Positions 8,370-21,531 are shown, numbered from the stretch's first letter. The stretch is DNA of 64,000 nucleotides from Microbacterium neungamense (GCF_024971095.1 NZ_CP069717.1:1612001-1676000); one strand, 5' to 3'. The notes: generated by a model not told the origin, from the letters alone. Made by a program: numbers and translations.

Positions 8370-8840
8370 CTACCGGTCGGACTGCTCGGTCCGCGCATGA
8401 TCGGCGCGCAGATCGCCGATCGCTGCTTCGAAGTCCTCCAGCGAGTCGAACTCCTGGTAGACGCTCGCGAAGCGCAGGTAGGCGACCTCGTCGAGCTCGC
8501 GCAGCGGACCGAGGATGGCCAGGCCGATCTCGCGCGTGTCCAGCTGCGAGACGCCGGTCTGCCGTACCGCCTCTTCGACGCGCTGGGCGAGGACGGCGAG
8601 ATCCGCCTCGGTGACCGGGCGCCCCTGGCACGCCTTTCGGACGCCGGTGATCACCTTGTCACGGCTGAACGGCTCCATCACGCCGGAGCGCTTGATCACC
8701 ATCAGGCTCGCGGTCTCAGTGGTCGAGAAGCGGCCTCCGCACTCGGGGCACTGGCGCCGGCGCTTGATCGAGAGACCGTCGTCGCTGGTGCGCGAGTCGA
8801 TCACTCGGGAGTCCGGATGCCGGCAGAAGGGGCAGTGCAT
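8370..8840 (-). CDS. nrdR: Transcriptional repressor NrdR
   Basis: Nucleotide-sensing repressor of ribonucleotide reductase genes. The 156-residue protein has the N-terminal zinc ribbon with Cys3, Cys6, Cys31 and Cys34 (MHCPFC and CPECGG) and an ATP-cone domain (about 46-136) starting at [18 protein letters not shown]. These domains, order and length are diagnostic. The C-terminal extension [21 protein letters not shown] is longer than in E. coli, as usual in Actinobacteria. No nrd genes are in the window, so its targets lie elsewhere. It sits between hisD and pyrD on the same strand, six bases downstream of hisD. Confidence 0.96.
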   Translation of the reverse strand: MHCPFCRHPDSRVIDSRTSDDGLSIKRRRQCPECGGRFSTTETASLMVIKRSGVMEPFSRDKVITGVRKACQGRPVTEADLAVLAQRVEEAVRQTGVSQLDTREIGLAILGPLRELDEVAYLRFASVYQEFDSLEDFEAAIGDLRADHARTEQSDR

Positions 8841-8846
8841 GATCTC

Positions 8847-10184
8847 TCAGCGTACTCGCTCGGCGCCGGGGGCCCGCCGGGCGTCCTCGAACCGCGCCTC
8901 GATCGCCTCGCCGTGTGCGGGCAGCGCCTCGGCGTCGGCGAGTGCGACCACGCCCGCCCGGACGCCGGCGAGGGCCTCGTGGTCGTACTCGATGACCTGC
9001 TGCGGACGCAGGAAGGTGTACGCGCCCAGTCCGGCCGCGTACCGCGCTTGACCCCCGGTGGGCAGGACGTGGTTGCTGCCGGCCATGTAGTCGCCGAGGC
9101 TGACCGGGGTCTGCGGACCCACGAACACCGCGCCGGCGCTCGTGAACCGAGGGGCGGCCGCCGCCGCGTCGGCGATGTGCAGCTCCAGGTGCTCGGGGGC
9201 GTACGCGTTGCTGAACGCCGCCGCCATGTCGCCGTCGTCGACGAGCACGATCGCGGACTGCGGGCCGGCGAGGGCGGCGGCGACACGCTCGCGGTGCCGC
9301 GTGCGCGCGGCGAGCTCGGCCACCTCGTCCGCCACACGGCCGGCCAGTTCCTCGGAGTCGGTGACGAGCACGGCCGAGGCCTGCTCGTCGTGCTCGGCCT
9401 GGCTGATCAGGTCGGCGGCGACGAGCCGCGCGTCGGCGTCGGCATCCGCCACGATGAGGATCTCGGTCGCGCCGGCCTCGGCATCCGTCCCCACGATGCC
9501 GGCGACCGCGCGCTTGGCGGAAGCGACGTAGTTGTTGCCGGGTCCGGAGACGACGTCGACCGGGTCGAGGCCGAGGCTCGGCACGCCCCAGGCGAGGGCG
9601 CCGATGGCGCCGGCGCCGCCCATGGCGTACACCTCGCCCACGCCCAGCAGCGCCGCGGCCGCGAGAATCGTCGGGTGCACGCGTCCGTCGTGATCGGCCT
9701 GCGGCGGGGACGCCAGCGCGATCGAGGCGACGCCGGCGACCTGGGCGGGGACGACGTTCATCACGACGCTGGACGGGTACACCGCTTTGCCCCCGGGGAT
9801 GTATACGCCGGCACGGCCGACCGGCTGCCAGCGCTGCGCGATGGTGGCGCCGGGGCCGATGCGGGTGGTCTGCGGAGCCGGGACCTGGGCGGCGGATGCC
9901 TGGCGCACGCGCGCGATGGCCTCCTCGAGCGCGTCCCGCACCGCCGGGGAGAGGGATGCCGCGGCCTCGGCGAGGTGCTCGGCGGGGACACGGATGGCGT
10001 GGCCGGTCACCCGGTCGAAGCGTTCGGCCTGCTCCCGGAGCGCCTCCTCGCCGCGAGCGCGGACGTCCTCAACGATGCGGGCGGCGGCCTCGAGCGCCTC
10101 GGCGCGCGCCTGCACGGCACGCGGGACGGCGGCGAGCATTCCTGCGGGCGAGAGTCGCTGCCCGCGGAGATCGATGGTGCGCAA
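8847..10184 (-). CDS. hisD: Histidinol dehydrogenase
   Basis: Last enzyme of histidine synthesis (EC 1.1.1.23), oxidising L-histidinol to histidine with two NAD+. The 445 residues contain the NAD-binding segment, the PGGKAVYPSSVVMN and SGPGNNYVASAKR motifs, the zinc and substrate residues in ISQAEHDEQ, and the catalytic Glu-His in YAPEHLELH; the GSNHVLPTGGQARYAAGL segment follows. The start is a TTG at 10184, three bases after the upstream stop, with GAAGGGC before it; no ATG gives a full-length N-terminus. The rest of the his operon is not in the window. Confidence 0.95.
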   Translation of the reverse strand: MRTIDLRGQRLSPAGMLAAVPRAVQARAEALEAAARIVEDVRARGEEALREQAERFDRVTGHAIRVPAEHLAEAAASLSPAVRDALEEAIARVRQASAAQVPAPQTTRIGPGATIAQRWQPVGRAGVYIPGGKAVYPSSVVMNVVPAQVAGVASIALASPPQADHDGRVHPTILAAAALLGVGEVYAMGGAGAIGALAWGVPSLGLDPVDVVSGPGNNYVASAKRAVAGIVGTDAEAGATEILIVADADADARLVAADLISQAEHDEQASAVLVTDSEELAGRVADEVAELAARTRHRERVAAALAGPQSAIVLVDDGDMAAAFSNAYAPEHLELHIADAAAAAPRFTSAGAVFVGPQTPVSLGDYMAGSNHVLPTGGQARYAAGLGAYTFLRPQQVIEYDHEALAGVRAGVVALADAEALPAHGEAIEARFEDARRAPGAERVR

Positions 10185-10187
10185 CTG

Positions 10188-11615
10188 TCAGCCCTTCGTC
10201 ACGTCGGAGATGTCGTGCAGGAACCCGATCCGGCCGTCGTCGTGCCGCACGACGTAGGCGCCGCCGCGGTCCTCGATGACGAGCGCCCACGCCGTCGGGC
10301 CGATCCGGAAGATCGGGCGGCCTCGCTCGTCGTGGACGTCGCGCTCGGTCGGGGCGAGGATCCAGAACGGCTGGGCGACGGGCGTCTGGAACGCCAGGGT
10401 CGGGTCCTCAGGGTCGGGCCGGTCCGCGTCGGGGCGGGGTCCGGCCGAGTCCGCCTCGTCGGGGCGGGTTCCGGTCGAGTCCGGCTCGGCGGGTGCGGAC
10501 GCCGTGGCGTCGGCGCCGGATGCCTCGGCCACGGCGACCGGTTCGGACGGCCCTGGCTCATCGGGGGACCCATCCGGTGAGGAACCAGCGGCGGCTCCGG
10601 CGTCGACGGGCTCCTCGGCCTGCTGGCCCGGCTCTGACGCCGGCGCAGGCGGGCCCGGCACCGACGCCGCCACGGGCTCACCCGCAGACGCGGGCTCACC
10701 CTCGGAAGCCCCGGCCCCGGAAATCGCGGCTTCGGAACTCGCGGCTTCGGAACTCGCGGCCTCGAAGGGCTCGCCGACGGCACCGGTCGGGATCACCGTC
10801 GTCTCCTGCGCGTCGCGGGCCGCAGCATCCGGGCCCGCGGGCGCGACCGGCGCGAAGCCGGTCGTCGGCCGCGCCACCGCGGGAGCGGCGGCACCCGACT
10901 CCGCAGGGGCGGCGGCACCCGTCTCCGCGCGCGCCGGGACGGCAGGGGCGTGCCCGCCGGCATCCGTCGCCGGCCGCGGACGTGCGATGACCGGGCGGAC
11001 GGGGTTGGCGTTGCGGTGCGCGAGCGTCTCGAGGCGACCGTGGAAGTCCTCGCGCAGCCCGGGGATGAGCGGGGCGGCGACCGTGAACGCGACCAGGGCG
11101 AGCATCAACAGGAGCTGCAGGATCGGCACCCAGCCCACCAGGTACAGGCCGGTCTCGATCGACGCAGCCGCACGGGCCCAGACCTCCTGGGCCCACGCCA
11201 CGGCCCCGACGGAGAACGCGACGGAGGCGAACTGGTCGATGCCGAGCGAGCCGACGCGGCGGATGCCGTCCGGAGAGAACCGGCGAAGCACGATGAGGAA
11301 CACGGCGGCGGTGGGCACGCCGATGGTGAGGATCCAGCCGAGCCCGCTCCCCCACACCGAGGTGCCGTGGAAGGCGAGCGGGAAGAACGACACCAGGAAG
11401 GCGAGGGCCCAGGCGCCGACGATGAGCAGTTCGCGCAGGGTCATCCCGAGGATGCCGTACTCCGGCTTCACCTGCTCCTCGTAGAGGACGCCGTCCTCCT
11501 CGGGCTGCGTCGTGTCGACAGCGGGGCGCATGCTGTCGTTCCCCAGGCGCTCGTGCGTGGTCTCGTCGACGCCCGCGCTGTCCTCGGCGCCCGGCATGTC
11601 CCGGTCCGTGCTCAT
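10188..11615 (-). CDS. Membrane protein with Ala/Pro/Glu-rich linker and C-terminal beta domain
   Basis: Unrecognised 475-residue protein. The ATG at 11615 is preceded by AAAGGAA. Residues 1-65 are polar; four hydrophobic segments follow (about 66-87, 95-113, then two around 130-185). A low-complexity linker of about 190 residues rich in Ala, Pro, Gly, Ser and Glu comes next, with a short 15-base repeat in the DNA at about 10726-10770 encoding SEAAS repeats. The last 65 residues (AQPFWILAPTERDVHDERGRPIF...FLHDISDVTKG) look like a compact beta domain and are the conserved end. Located between dnaE1 and hisD; the linker suggests a membrane anchor with a tethered cytoplasmic domain. Function unknown. 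Confidence 0.75.
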   Translation of the reverse strand: MSTDRDMPGAEDSAGVDETTHERLGNDSMRPAVDTTQPEEDGVLYEEQVKPEYGILGMTLRELLIVGAWALAFLVSFFPLAFHGTSVWGSGLGWILTIGVPTAAVFLIVLRRFSPDGIRRVGSLGIDQFASVAFSVGAVAWAQEVWARAAASIETGLYLVGWVPILQLLLMLALVAFTVAAPLIPGLREDFHGRLETLAHRNANPVRPVIARPRPATDAGGHAPAVPARAETGAAAPAESGAAAPAVARPTTGFAPVAPAGPDAAARDAQETTVIPTGAVGEPFEAASSEAASSEAAISGAGASEGEPASAGEPVAASVPGPPAPASEPGQQAEEPVDAGAAAGSSPDGSPDEPGPSEPVAVAEASGADATASAPAEPDSTGTRPDEADSAGPRPDADRPDPEDPTLAFQTPVAQPFWILAPTERDVHDERGRPIFRIGPTAWALVIEDRGGAYVVRHDDGRIGFLHDISDVTKG

Positions 11616-11722
11616 GGGAGAGTTCCTTTCGTCGCGGTTCCCGCGCGCGCCACCGATCCTACCCGGCTCGCTCATGCGGCCGGAGGTCGCCGGCGTCGCG
11701 CTGCCCCGGGGCAGGGCCGCGC

Positions 11723-15238
<3,516 letters not shown>

Positions 15239-15244
15239 GCCTCG

Positions 15245-15250
15245 AGTCTA
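15245..15250 (-). promoter_or_regulatory. -10 box TAGACT of dnaE1
   Basis: TAGACT on the minus strand, exactly six bases upstream of the dnaE1 ATG at 15238. No ribosome-binding site is visible; leaderless expression is predicted. Confidence 0.55.
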
Positions 15251-15286
15251 CGTTTGAGTTCGGACACCGGCGGCTGTCGGCCGGGA

Positions 15287-15292
15287 TAGCCT
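15287..15292 (+). promoter_or_regulatory. -10 box TAGCCT of the NUDIX gene
   Basis: TAGCCT seven bases upstream of the ATG at 15300, divergent from the dnaE1 promoter 37 bases away. Confidence 0.5.
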
Positions 15293-15299
15293 GAGTGGC

Positions 15300-15782
15300 A
15301 TGCCCACACCTGACTTCGTGACCGCCCTCCGCCGGCACGTCGGCACCGCGCCGCTCTCGCTGGTCGGGGTCACCGCGGTCGTCTTCCGGGACGAGAAGGT
15401 GCTGCTCGGCAAGCGCGCCGACAACGGCGCCTGGCAGCTGGTCGCGGGGATCGTCGAGCCGGGCGAGGAGCCGGCGGATGCCGCCGCGCGGGAGTGTCTG
15501 GAGGAGGCGGGGGTCGTGGTGTCGGTGGACCGGCTCGCCCTCGTGCAGCAGCTGCCGCGCGTGACCTACGCCAACGGCGATCAGGTCGACTACCTGGACA
15601 TCGTGTTCCGCTGCACATGGGTGTCCGGGGACCCGCATCCCGCGGACGGGGAGCTCACCGAGGTCGGCTTCTACGACCTCGGCGCCATGGGCGAGGTGGA
15701 CCAGGCCCACGTGCGGAAGATCGCCCTCGCCCTGGCTGAGGACGACCCGGCGCACTTCCGCGGCGGGCGCGTCACGCCCTGA
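15300..15782 (+). CDS. NUDIX hydrolase
   Basis: Hydrolase of nucleoside diphosphates linked to another moiety, 160 residues. The complete Nudix box spans about residues 50-72 (GIVEPGEEPADAAARECLEE followed by AGV), with all metal-binding glutamates in place. The N-terminal helix TPDFVTALRRHVG and the C-terminal strand region fit the ADP-ribose/NADH pyrophosphatase-like group, but the substrate cannot be fixed. It is divergent from dnaE1 and convergent with the GNAT gene, 13 bases away. A housecleaning role for nucleotide pools would suit its place beside dnaE1, but this is inference. Confidence 0.88.
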   Translation: MPTPDFVTALRRHVGTAPLSLVGVTAVVFRDEKVLLGKRADNGAWQLVAGIVEPGEEPADAAARECLEEAGVVVSVDRLALVQQLPRVTYANGDQVDYLDIVFRCTWVSGDPHPADGELTEVGFYDLGAMGEVDQAHVRKIALALAEDDPAHFRGGRVTP

Positions 15783-15795
15783 GCCGGGGCATCCG

Positions 15796-16377
15796 TCACG
15801 CGGGGTGGCGCAGATCGAGCCGCATCAGCACGCGCGGGAACCCGCTGAGGACAGAGCCCGTGTCGGCGGCCTTCACGAACCCGGCGCGCTCGAACAGCGC
15901 ACGCGTGCCGACGTACGCCATGGTCAGATCCACCTTCTCGCCGCGGTTGTCCACCGGGTAGCCCTCGACGGCCGGGGCGCCGCGCTCACGGGCGTAGGCG
16001 ACGGCGCCGTCGATCAGCGCGTGCGTCACCCCCTGCTTGCGGTACCCGGGCCTCACCCGGAAGCACCACAGCGACCAGACGTCGAGATCGTCGACGTGCG
16101 GGATCAGCCGGTTGCGCGCGAAGCTCGTCTCCCGACGTGGATGCAGCGCCGCCCAGCCGACCGGCTCCCCATCGAGGTACGCGATGACGCCGGGCGGAGG
16201 ATCCTGCGCGCAGAGCTCGCGGACCTTCTCCGCCCTGGCAGCACCGCGCAGAGCGAGATTCTCCTTGCTGCCGAGGCGGTAGCTCAGGCAGAAGCAGACG
16301 TTGGAGGTCGGCTTCTTCGGGCCGACCAGTGTGGCGACGTCTTCGAAGACGGTCGCGGGGCGGACCTCGATGCTCAT
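15796..16377 (-). CDS. GNAT family N-acetyltransferase
   Basis: Acetyltransferase of the GNAT fold, 193 residues. The acetyl-CoA pyrophosphate loop is seen as RVRPGYRKQGVTHALID (about 109-125). Upstream is a cysteine-bearing N-terminal region (NVCFCLSYRLGSKEN) and a GWAALHPRRETSFARN strand. Family members of this shape often act on small molecules or amino acids, but no substrate is evident. Convergent with the NUDIX gene. The ATG at 16377 is preceded by CACACT at six bases, one base off the TANNNT pattern seen before many other genes here. Confidence 0.82.
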   Translation of the reverse strand: MSIEVRPATVFEDVATLVGPKKPTSNVCFCLSYRLGSKENLALRGAARAEKVRELCAQDPPPGVIAYLDGEPVGWAALHPRRETSFARNRLIPHVDDLDVWSLWCFRVRPGYRKQGVTHALIDGAVAYARERGAPAVEGYPVDNRGEKVDLTMAYVGTRALFERAGFVKAADTGSVLSGFPRVLMRLDLRHPA

Positions 16378-16419
16378 GGGGTCAGTGTGCCACCGGCGTC
16401 GGACACCGGGGCCGGAACG

Positions 16420-16452
16420 CGTTTCGTCTCCCTGCGCTCGCTCAACGACCGG
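16420..16452. repeat. Dispersed repeat copy at the rluD 3' end
   Basis: CGTTTCGTCTC...CTCGCTCAACGACCGG, a copy of the dispersed repeat seen also at 23966-24000 and 39705-39868. It supplies the last codons and stop of rluD: TCCGGTCGTTGA reads Ser-Gly-Arg-stop. Confidence 0.8.
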
Positions 16453-17368
16453 AGAGGCGGAGAACGGCGAGGGCGTGCTGGAAGTCGTCGGGATACGGCG
16501 AGGCGAAGTGCACCCACTCGCCCGTGCGCGGATGCGTGAACGCGAGCTCGTGGGCGTGCAGCCACTGGCGGGTGAGGCCCAGGCGCGCCGCCATCGTCGG
16601 GTCGGCGCCGTAGAGGGGGTCGCCGACGCACGGATGCCGGTGCGCGGCCATGTGCACGCGGATCTGATGGGTCCGGCCGGTCTCGAGGTGGATCTCCAGC
16701 AGCGACGCCCCGGGGAACGCCTCGAGGGTCTCGTAGTGCGTGACCGACGGCTTGCCCTCCGGGGTCACCGCGAACTTCCACTGGTGGTTCGGATGCCGGC
16801 CGATCGGCGCGTCGATCGTGCCCGCGAGCGGGTCGGGATGCCCCTGCACCACGGCGTGGTAGATCTTCTCGACCGTGCGCTCCTTGAACGCGCGCTTGAG
16901 GGCGGTGTAGGCGGACTCGGTCTTCGCGACGACCATCAGGCCGCTCGTCCCCACGTCCAGCCGGTGCACGACGCCCTGCCGCTCCGGCGCCCCGCTCGTG
17001 GCGATGCGGAAGCCGGCGGCCGCCAGCGCCCCGACCACGGTCGGCCCGTCCCACCCCAGGGACGGATGCGCGGCCACACCGGTCGGCTTGTCCACCACGA
17101 CGATGTCGTCGTCGTCGTGGATGATCCCCAGCTCGGGCACCGCGATCGGCACGATGCGCGGCTCCTCCTTCGGCTGCCAGCTCACCTCGAGCCAGCCGCC
17201 GGCGCGGAGCTTGTCGGACTTGCCGAGCACCGCGCCGTCGAGCGTGACGCCGCCGGCCTCGGCGACCTCCGCCGCGAAGGTCCGGGAGAACCCGAGCATC
17301 TTCGCCAGCGCAGCGTCCACGCGGGCGCCGTCGAGACCGTCCGGGACGGGGAGGGACCGCGACTGCAC
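16442..17368 (-). CDS. rluD: 23S rRNA pseudouridine synthase, RluD family
   Basis: RluA-family pseudouridine synthase, 308 residues. An S4 RNA-binding domain occupies about residues 1-80, then the catalytic domain with the RLDVGTSG motif (catalytic Asp) and the GRTHQIRVH motif. RluD (23S positions 1911/1915/1917) is the usual call for the copy beside lspA, but RluC-like specificity cannot be excluded. The GTG at 17368 is the start: it comes two bases after the lspA stop and the lspA end provides GAGGAG. The C-terminal SGR and stop come from a dispersed repeat. Confidence 0.9.
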   Translation of the reverse strand: MQSRSLPVPDGLDGARVDAALAKMLGFSRTFAAEVAEAGGVTLDGAVLGKSDKLRAGGWLEVSWQPKEEPRIVPIAVPELGIIHDDDDIVVVDKPTGVAAHPSLGWDGPTVVGALAAAGFRIATSGAPERQGVVHRLDVGTSGLMVVAKTESAYTALKRAFKERTVEKIYHAVVQGHPDPLAGTIDAPIGRHPNHQWKFAVTPEGKPSVTHYETLEAFPGASLLEIHLETGRTHQIRVHMAAHRHPCVGDPLYGADPTMAARLGLTRQWLHAHELAFTHPRTGEWVHFASPYPDDFQHALAVLRLSGR

Positions 17369-17370
17369 GC

Positions 17371-17979
17371 TCAGCGCTCCTCGGTGCCGGTGACACCCGC
17401 CGCCGCGCCGCCCGCCGATCCGCGGTCGGCCGCGGCGCCGTCGGCCCGCGCCGCCGCTGCGACGTGATCCCGCTCCCGGGTGCCGTCGAAGCGCAGGCCG
17501 GTGACGATGAGCAGCGCGACCGCGATCATGCCGCAGACGATGAAGATGTCCGCCACGTTGAAGATCGCGGGCATCATCCACGGCATCGAGATCATGTCGA
17601 CCACGTGCCCCACGGCGAAGCCCGGTTCCCGGAACAGCCGGTCGGTGAGGTTCCCGAGCACGCCGCCGAGCAGGCATCCGAGCACCACGGCCCACAGGCG
17701 CGAGCGCAGGGCGAACGCCTTCCACACGATGATGCCGGCGACCAGCGCGAGAGCGATGGTGAAGATCCAGGTCACCCCGGCGCCGATCGAGAACGCCGCA
17801 CCGGAGTTGCGCGCGTGGTACAGTTGCAGGAACTCCCCGAGCACGGGCACGGGCTCCTGCAGCGGCAGGTTCTCGATGGTCAGGTGCTTCACAAACTGAT
17901 CGGCGGCCAGCACGAGCGCCGCGAGGATTGCGACGATCGCGCCGGCCGCCGACCGACGAAGCGGACGACGTCCTGGCAA
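17371..17979 (-). CDS. lspA: Lipoprotein signal peptidase (signal peptidase II)
   Basis: Inner-membrane aspartic protease that cleaves prolipoproteins such as CtaC after lipidation. Four hydrophobic helices are visible. The two catalytic aspartates lie in GNLTDRLF and FNVADIFI, and the [11 protein letters not shown] motif is intact. The C-terminus has a hydrophilic tail of about 40 residues rich in Ala and Gly beyond the last helix. The start appears to be a TTG at 17979 with AAGG upstream. It overlaps nothing but lies nine bases after divIVA and two before rluD, so the three are likely co-transcribed. Confidence 0.95.
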   Translation of the reverse strand: MPGRRPLRRSAAGAIVAILAALVLAADQFVKHLTIENLPLQEPVPVLGEFLQLYHARNSGAAFSIGAGVTWIFTIALALVAGIIVWKAFALRSRLWAVVLGCLLGGVLGNLTDRLFREPGFAVGHVVDMISMPWMMPAIFNVADIFIVCGMIAVALLIVTGLRFDGTRERDHVAAAARADGAAADRGSAGGAAAGVTGTEER

Positions 17980-17988
17980 AGGGACGCC

Positions 17989-18555
17989 TTACAGCCCGGT
18001 GGCGGACACCGGGGTGGAGTCCGAGGCCGCAGCCTTCTGGTCGAGCTCGCGGAGCTGGCCCTCGATGAGGTTGCGCAGCTTGCTGCGGTAGTCGCGCTCG
18101 AACTCGCGGAGCTCGGTGATGCGGCCCTCGAGGGTGTTGCGCTCGCGCTCGAGGCGGGCGGACTCCTCGCGCTGCTTGGCCTCGGCCTCGCTGCGGATGC
18201 GGGCGACCTCGGCCTCGGCCTCCTCGATGAGCTGGCGGCGCTTGGCCTCGCCCTCGGCGACGTGCTCGTCGTGCAGACGCTGCGCGAGCTCGATGATGCC
18301 GGCGGTGGCGCTCGTCGCGTTGCCCTCGGCAGCCGGTGCGCCCGCCTCGGCGGGAGCGGCGGCGGCGACCGGGGTGGCCTCGCCCGACTCGTAGGCGGCG
18401 AGCTTGGCCTTCAGCTCGTTGTTCTCCTCGATGGTCTTACGCCATTCAACGACGATCTCGTCGAGGTAGTCGTCGACCTCCTCAGGGTCGAACCCGTCCT
18501 TGAAGCGGACGTGCTGGAACTCCTTGTGGACGACGTCATCCGGGGTCAGTGCCAT
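17989..18555 (-). CDS. divIVA: Cell-pole and septum organiser DivIVA/Wag31
   Basis: Polar-growth and septum-site protein of Actinobacteria, 188 residues. The lipid-binding N-terminal domain [20 protein letters not shown]...VDDYLDEIV is diagnostic. A short coiled coil (about 36-55), an Ala/Pro/Gly-rich linker (about 58-80) and a long C-terminal coiled coil (about 85-175) follow. AAAGAGGAG precedes the ATG. In mycobacteria Wag31 is phosphorylated by PASTA kinases; a PASTA kinase gene lies at 37701. It is preceded by a 158-base gap that holds its own promoter, so it can be expressed apart from the ftsZ-sepF-yggT genes. Confidence 0.95.
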   Translation of the reverse strand: MALTPDDVVHKEFQHVRFKDGFDPEEVDDYLDEIVVEWRKTIEENNELKAKLAAYESGEATPVAAAAPAEAGAPAAEGNATSATAGIIELAQRLHDEHVAEGEAKRRQLIEEAEAEVARIRSEAEAKQREESARLERERNTLEGRITELREFERDYRSKLRNLIEGQLRELDQKAAASDSTPVSATGL

Positions 18556-18652
18556 GTGTGGCTCCTCTTTCGATGAGTTCGGTGGCCAGTTCGTTGCGAG
18601 ATGGCGCGTTTGTCAGCTGCGGCGCGAACCCGGGGCGCGCACCTGGGAGCCA

Positions 18653-18658
18653 AGCATA
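18653..18658 (-). promoter_or_regulatory. Candidate -10 box TATGCT of divIVA
   Basis: TATGCT on the minus strand in the 158-base gap between yggT and divIVA. It would give a leader of about 90 bases before the divIVA ATG, unusually long for this window. No clear -35 element. Confidence 0.35.
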
Positions 18659-18713
18659 GTCCCCCCGCCTGAGTGGTGCGAGGTCGCCGGGCGCCGGGCC
18701 GCGCGTTCGGCGG

Positions 18714-19013
18714 TCAGGTCAGCGCGCGCACGATCGACATCACGATCAGCACCACGATCATGGTCAGCGCGAAGCCGAAATCGAGGGAGATCGTGCCGAT
18801 GCGCAGCGGCGGGACCAGCCGGCGGAAGAAGCGGATCGGAGGGTCGGTGACCGTGTAGACGGCCTCCGCGGCGACCAGCCCGAAGCCCTTCGGCCGCCAC
18901 TCCCGATTGAGCATCGGGATGTAGTCCAGGATCAGGCGTGCGAACAGCACCAGGATGTACAGCGTCAGCACCGTCTCGACGATGCCGCCGAGGATGCTGA
19001 GAAACCCGCCCAC
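18714..19013 (-). CDS. YggT family membrane protein
   Basis: Small integral membrane protein of 99 residues with two hydrophobic parts: residues 5-30 and about 75-97, separated by the conserved stretch with TDPPIRFFRRLVPPL. This is the YggT pattern. It starts with GTG four bases after the sepF stop. YggT proteins are regularly encoded between sepF and divIVA in Gram-positive bacteria and are thought to act in division or membrane organisation; the molecular role is unknown. Confidence 0.92.
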   Translation of the reverse strand: MGGFLSILGGIVETVLTLYILVLFARLILDYIPMLNREWRPKGFGLVAAEAVYTVTDPPIRFFRRLVPPLRIGTISLDFGFALTMIVVLIVMSIVRALT

Positions 19014-19017
19014 CCGC

Positions 19018-19485
19018 TCAGGAGTGGTCGAACGAGGCGGAGTCCGCCTGCGCGATGCCGCCCTGACCCGAGACCGAGATGTTCTCCGGCGAAAGCAGGA
19101 ACACCTTGCTGGTCACGCGCTCGATGCGGCCGTACAGACCCAGCGACAGCCCGCTCGCGAAGTCGATGAGCCGGCGCGCGTCGGCGTCGCTCATCTGCGA
19201 CAGGTTGATGATGACCGGCACGCCCTCGCGGAAGTTCTCGGCGATCACCTGCGCGTCGCGGTACTGCTTCGGGTGCACGGTGAGGATCTCGTTCACCGCA
19301 CCGGCGGCGGGCTGGCGGATCGCGGTGGGACGACGCAGCGGCGTCACCGGCGCGGGCGCCGGCTCCTCGCGGTGCGCCGGGGTCTCGCGCTGGGCGCGGA
19401 CGGGCGCCTGCGCCTCCTCCTGGTAGACCTCTTCCTCGTCGGCGAGGCCGAGATACACCATGGTCTTCTTCAGCGGGTTACCCAT
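19018..19485 (-). CDS. sepF: Cell division protein SepF
   Basis: Membrane-anchoring partner of FtsZ, essential in Actinobacteria that lack FtsA. The ATG at 19485 ([18 protein letters not shown]) was chosen because GGAGG sits six bases before it and the sequence matches the usual N-terminal membrane-binding helix; a TTG frame 14 codons longer is less likely. A Gln/Pro/Arg-rich linker (about 20-60) leads to the conserved SepF domain (about 65-150), with the [20 protein letters not shown] and [14 protein letters not shown] stretches. 155 residues. It follows yggS by 44 bases. Confidence 0.95.
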   Translation of the reverse strand: MGNPLKKTMVYLGLADEEEVYQEEAQAPVRAQRETPAHREEPAPAPVTPLRRPTAIRQPAAGAVNEILTVHPKQYRDAQVIAENFREGVPVIINLSQMSDADARRLIDFASGLSLGLYGRIERVTSKVFLLSPENISVSGQGGIAQADSASFDHS

Positions 19486-19529
19486 CGTGTCCTCCGGTTC
19501 GAACGTGTCGGGCTGGTCTGTTTGCAAGG

Positions 19530-20210
19530 CTAAACCCGGTCGGGCCGGGGGCCGGTGATTGCGGAACCGATCCGCAGGTGTGTCGCGCCGGCCTCGATCG
19601 CCTCCACGAAATCGCCGGTCATCCCGGCCGAGATCCAGGTCGCGTCGGGGGCGAGCAGGCGGACGCGGTCGGCCACGGTGCGCAGCCGCGCGAAGGCGGA
19701 TGCGGGGTCCTCGTCGAGCGGTGCGACGGCCATCACGCCGCGCAGCCGGAGCGAGTCCAGGCCGAGAACGTGCTCGGCGACGGCCTCGGCATCCGCGAGG
19801 CTCGAACCGCCGCGGCCGGGATCGTCGGTGAGGTTGACCTGCACGAGGACGTCCAGCACGTCCTCGCCGGATGCCGCGCGATGCAGGGCGTCCGCGAGCT
19901 TGACGCGGTCGACGGAGTGGACGACGTGCGCGTCGCGGCGGATCGCGGACGCCTTGTTGGTCTGCGCCTGGCCGATGAAATGCCAGCGCAGACCATCCAG
20001 GTCGCCGAGCTCGCCGCGCTTGGCGGTGAGCTCCTGCTGGCGGTTCTCGCCGACGTCGCGCACGCCGAGAGCGTGCAGCTCGCGCACCAGCGACGCCGGG
20101 TGGAACTTGGTGACCACGATCCGGGTGATCTCCCCCGGGTCGCGGCCGGCCCGGCGCGCAGCGTCGGCGATCCGCTCGTCGATCGCCGACAGCCGCGCCT
20201 CCAGACTCAC
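19530..20210 (-). CDS. YggS family pyridoxal phosphate homeostasis protein
   Basis: PLP-binding protein of the YggS/PLPBP family, 226 residues, a single alanine-racemase-like barrel without known catalytic activity that helps control vitamin B6 pools. The PLP lysine is Lys35 in IVVTKFHP. Other family signatures present are [23 protein letters not shown] and [27 protein letters not shown] at the phosphate site. The GTG start overlaps the ftsZ stop (GTGA), so the two are translationally coupled. The position between ftsZ and sepF is classic. Confidence 0.94.
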   Translation of the reverse strand: MSLEARLSAIDERIADAARRAGRDPGEITRIVVTKFHPASLVRELHALGVRDVGENRQQELTAKRGELGDLDGLRWHFIGQAQTNKASAIRRDAHVVHSVDRVKLADALHRAASGEDVLDVLVQVNLTDDPGRGGSSLADAEAVAEHVLGLDSLRLRGVMAVAPLDEDPASAFARLRTVADRVRLLAPDATWISAGMTGDFVEAIEAGATHLRIGSAITGPRPDRV

Positions 20211-21352
20211 TTCAGGAACTCGGGGATGTCGATGTCGTCGTCGGCGAAGGCCGGCTCGAGGCTGGTCGGGGCCGGAGCGGACACCGGGGACGACGGACGG
20301 ACCGGCTCGGATGCCGCGGGCTCCTCGGCCTTCTCCTCGAGGCGCACCTCGGGCAGCGCGGCGGCCGGGCGCTCGACGACCATGGGCTCCAGGCGCGGAG
20401 CCGGCTCCCCGCCGTCGAAGCCTGCGGCGATGACGGTGACGCGCACCTCGTCGCCCAGGGTGTCGTCGATCACGGTGCCGAAGATGATGTTCGCCTCCGG
20501 GTGCGCGGCCTCCTTGACCAGGTCCGCGGCGTCGTGGATCTCGAAGATGCCGAGGTTCGAACCGCCCTGGATCGACAGCAGCACGCCGTGGGCGCCCTCG
20601 ATCGACGCCTCCAGGAGCGGCGATTCGACGGCCAGCTCAGCGGCCTTGATCGCGCGGTCCGCGCCGCGCGCGGAGCCGATGCCCATCAGCGCGGAGCCCG
20701 CGCCCTGCATGACCGACTTCACGTCGGCGAAGTCGAGGTTGATCAGGCCGGGGGTGGTGATCAGGTCGGTGATGCCCTGTACACCGGCCAGAAGCACCTG
20801 GTCGGCGGTGGCGAACGCCTCGATCATCGAGATGCCGCGGTCGCTGATTTCCAGCAGCCGGTCGTTCGGCACCACGATGAGGGTGTCGACCTCTTCCTTC
20901 AGCTTCGCGACGCCGGCCTCGGCCTGGCTCTGCCGGCGACGGCCTTCGAAGGAGAACGGCTTGGTGACGACGCCGATGGTGAGGGCGCCGATGGACTTCG
21001 CGATGCGCGCCACCACCGGCGCACCGCCGGTGCCGGTACCGCCGCCCTCGCCCGCCGTGACGAAGACCATGTCCGCGCCGGTGAGCGCCTGCTCGATCTC
21101 CTCGGCGTGGTCCTCGGCGGCGCGACGGCCGACCTCGGGGTCCGCACCGGCGCCGAGGCCGCGGGTGAGCTCGCGGCCCACGTCGAGCTTGACATCGGCG
21201 TCGCTCATCAGCAGCGCCTGCGCGTCGGTGTTGACGGCGATGAACTCGACGCCACGCAGGCCGAGTTCGATCATGCGGTTCACGGCGTTGACGCCGCCAC
21301 CGCCGACGCCGACGACCTTGATCACGGCGAGGTAGTTCTGGTTCTGGCTCAT
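20207..21352 (-). CDS. ftsZ: Cell division GTPase FtsZ
   Basis: Tubulin-like GTPase forming the Z ring, 381 residues. The GTP signature GGGTGTGG is at 103-110; [13 protein letters not shown] forms the first nucleotide loop and [11 protein letters not shown] carries the synergy-loop acid residues. An acidic/Pro-rich linker (about 318-370) ends in the C-terminal peptide [11 protein letters not shown], which binds SepF. GGAGG sits six bases before the ATG. A 179-base gap separates it from ftsQ and contains candidate promoter boxes, so ftsZ has its own promoter besides the dcw read-through. Confidence 0.98.
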   Translation of the reverse strand: MSQNQNYLAVIKVVGVGGGGVNAVNRMIELGLRGVEFIAVNTDAQALLMSDADVKLDVGRELTRGLGAGADPEVGRRAAEDHAEEIEQALTGADMVFVTAGEGGGTGTGGAPVVARIAKSIGALTIGVVTKPFSFEGRRRQSQAEAGVAKLKEEVDTLIVVPNDRLLEISDRGISMIEAFATADQVLLAGVQGITDLITTPGLINLDFADVKSVMQGAGSALMGIGSARGADRAIKAAELAVESPLLEASIEGAHGVLLSIQGGSNLGIFEIHDAADLVKEAAHPEANIIFGTVIDDTLGDEVRVTVIAAGFDGGEPAPRLEPMVVERPAAALPEVRLEEKAEEPAASEPVRPSSPVSAPAPTSLEPAFADDDIDIPEFLK

Positions 21353-21388
21353 GGCCGGCCTCCGTTATTCGAGCCTGGTGCGGGGTGA

Positions 21389-21415
21389 ACCTTAAACCTC
21401 AACTAGAGGTGTAAA
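21389..21415 (-). promoter_or_regulatory. Candidate ftsZ promoter
   Basis: On the minus strand, TTTACA (21415-21410) and TAAGGT (21394-21389) are separated by 15 bases, about 37 bases upstream of the ftsZ ATG. The stretch is strikingly A+T-rich for this genome (TTTACACC...TTTAAGG), and the ftsQ-ftsZ gap is otherwise without a gene. The 15-base spacer is short. Confidence 0.4.
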
Positions 21416-21531
21416 GTATTTCCCGGTATTGCGTTCTCCTGAGACGAAGGTATGCGCAGGCATCCCGGCTGCCCGCAGCGACACGGCGTGTCGTGACGAT
21501 CGCCTCCGGAATCAGCGGCGACGGCGCGGGC

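Noticed and set aside
15255..20290. GGACACCGG words near several genes as a regulatory motif
   Set aside because: They appear within coding regions (for example the ends of divIVA and ftsZ) and at variable places, so chance at this base composition is the simpler reading.
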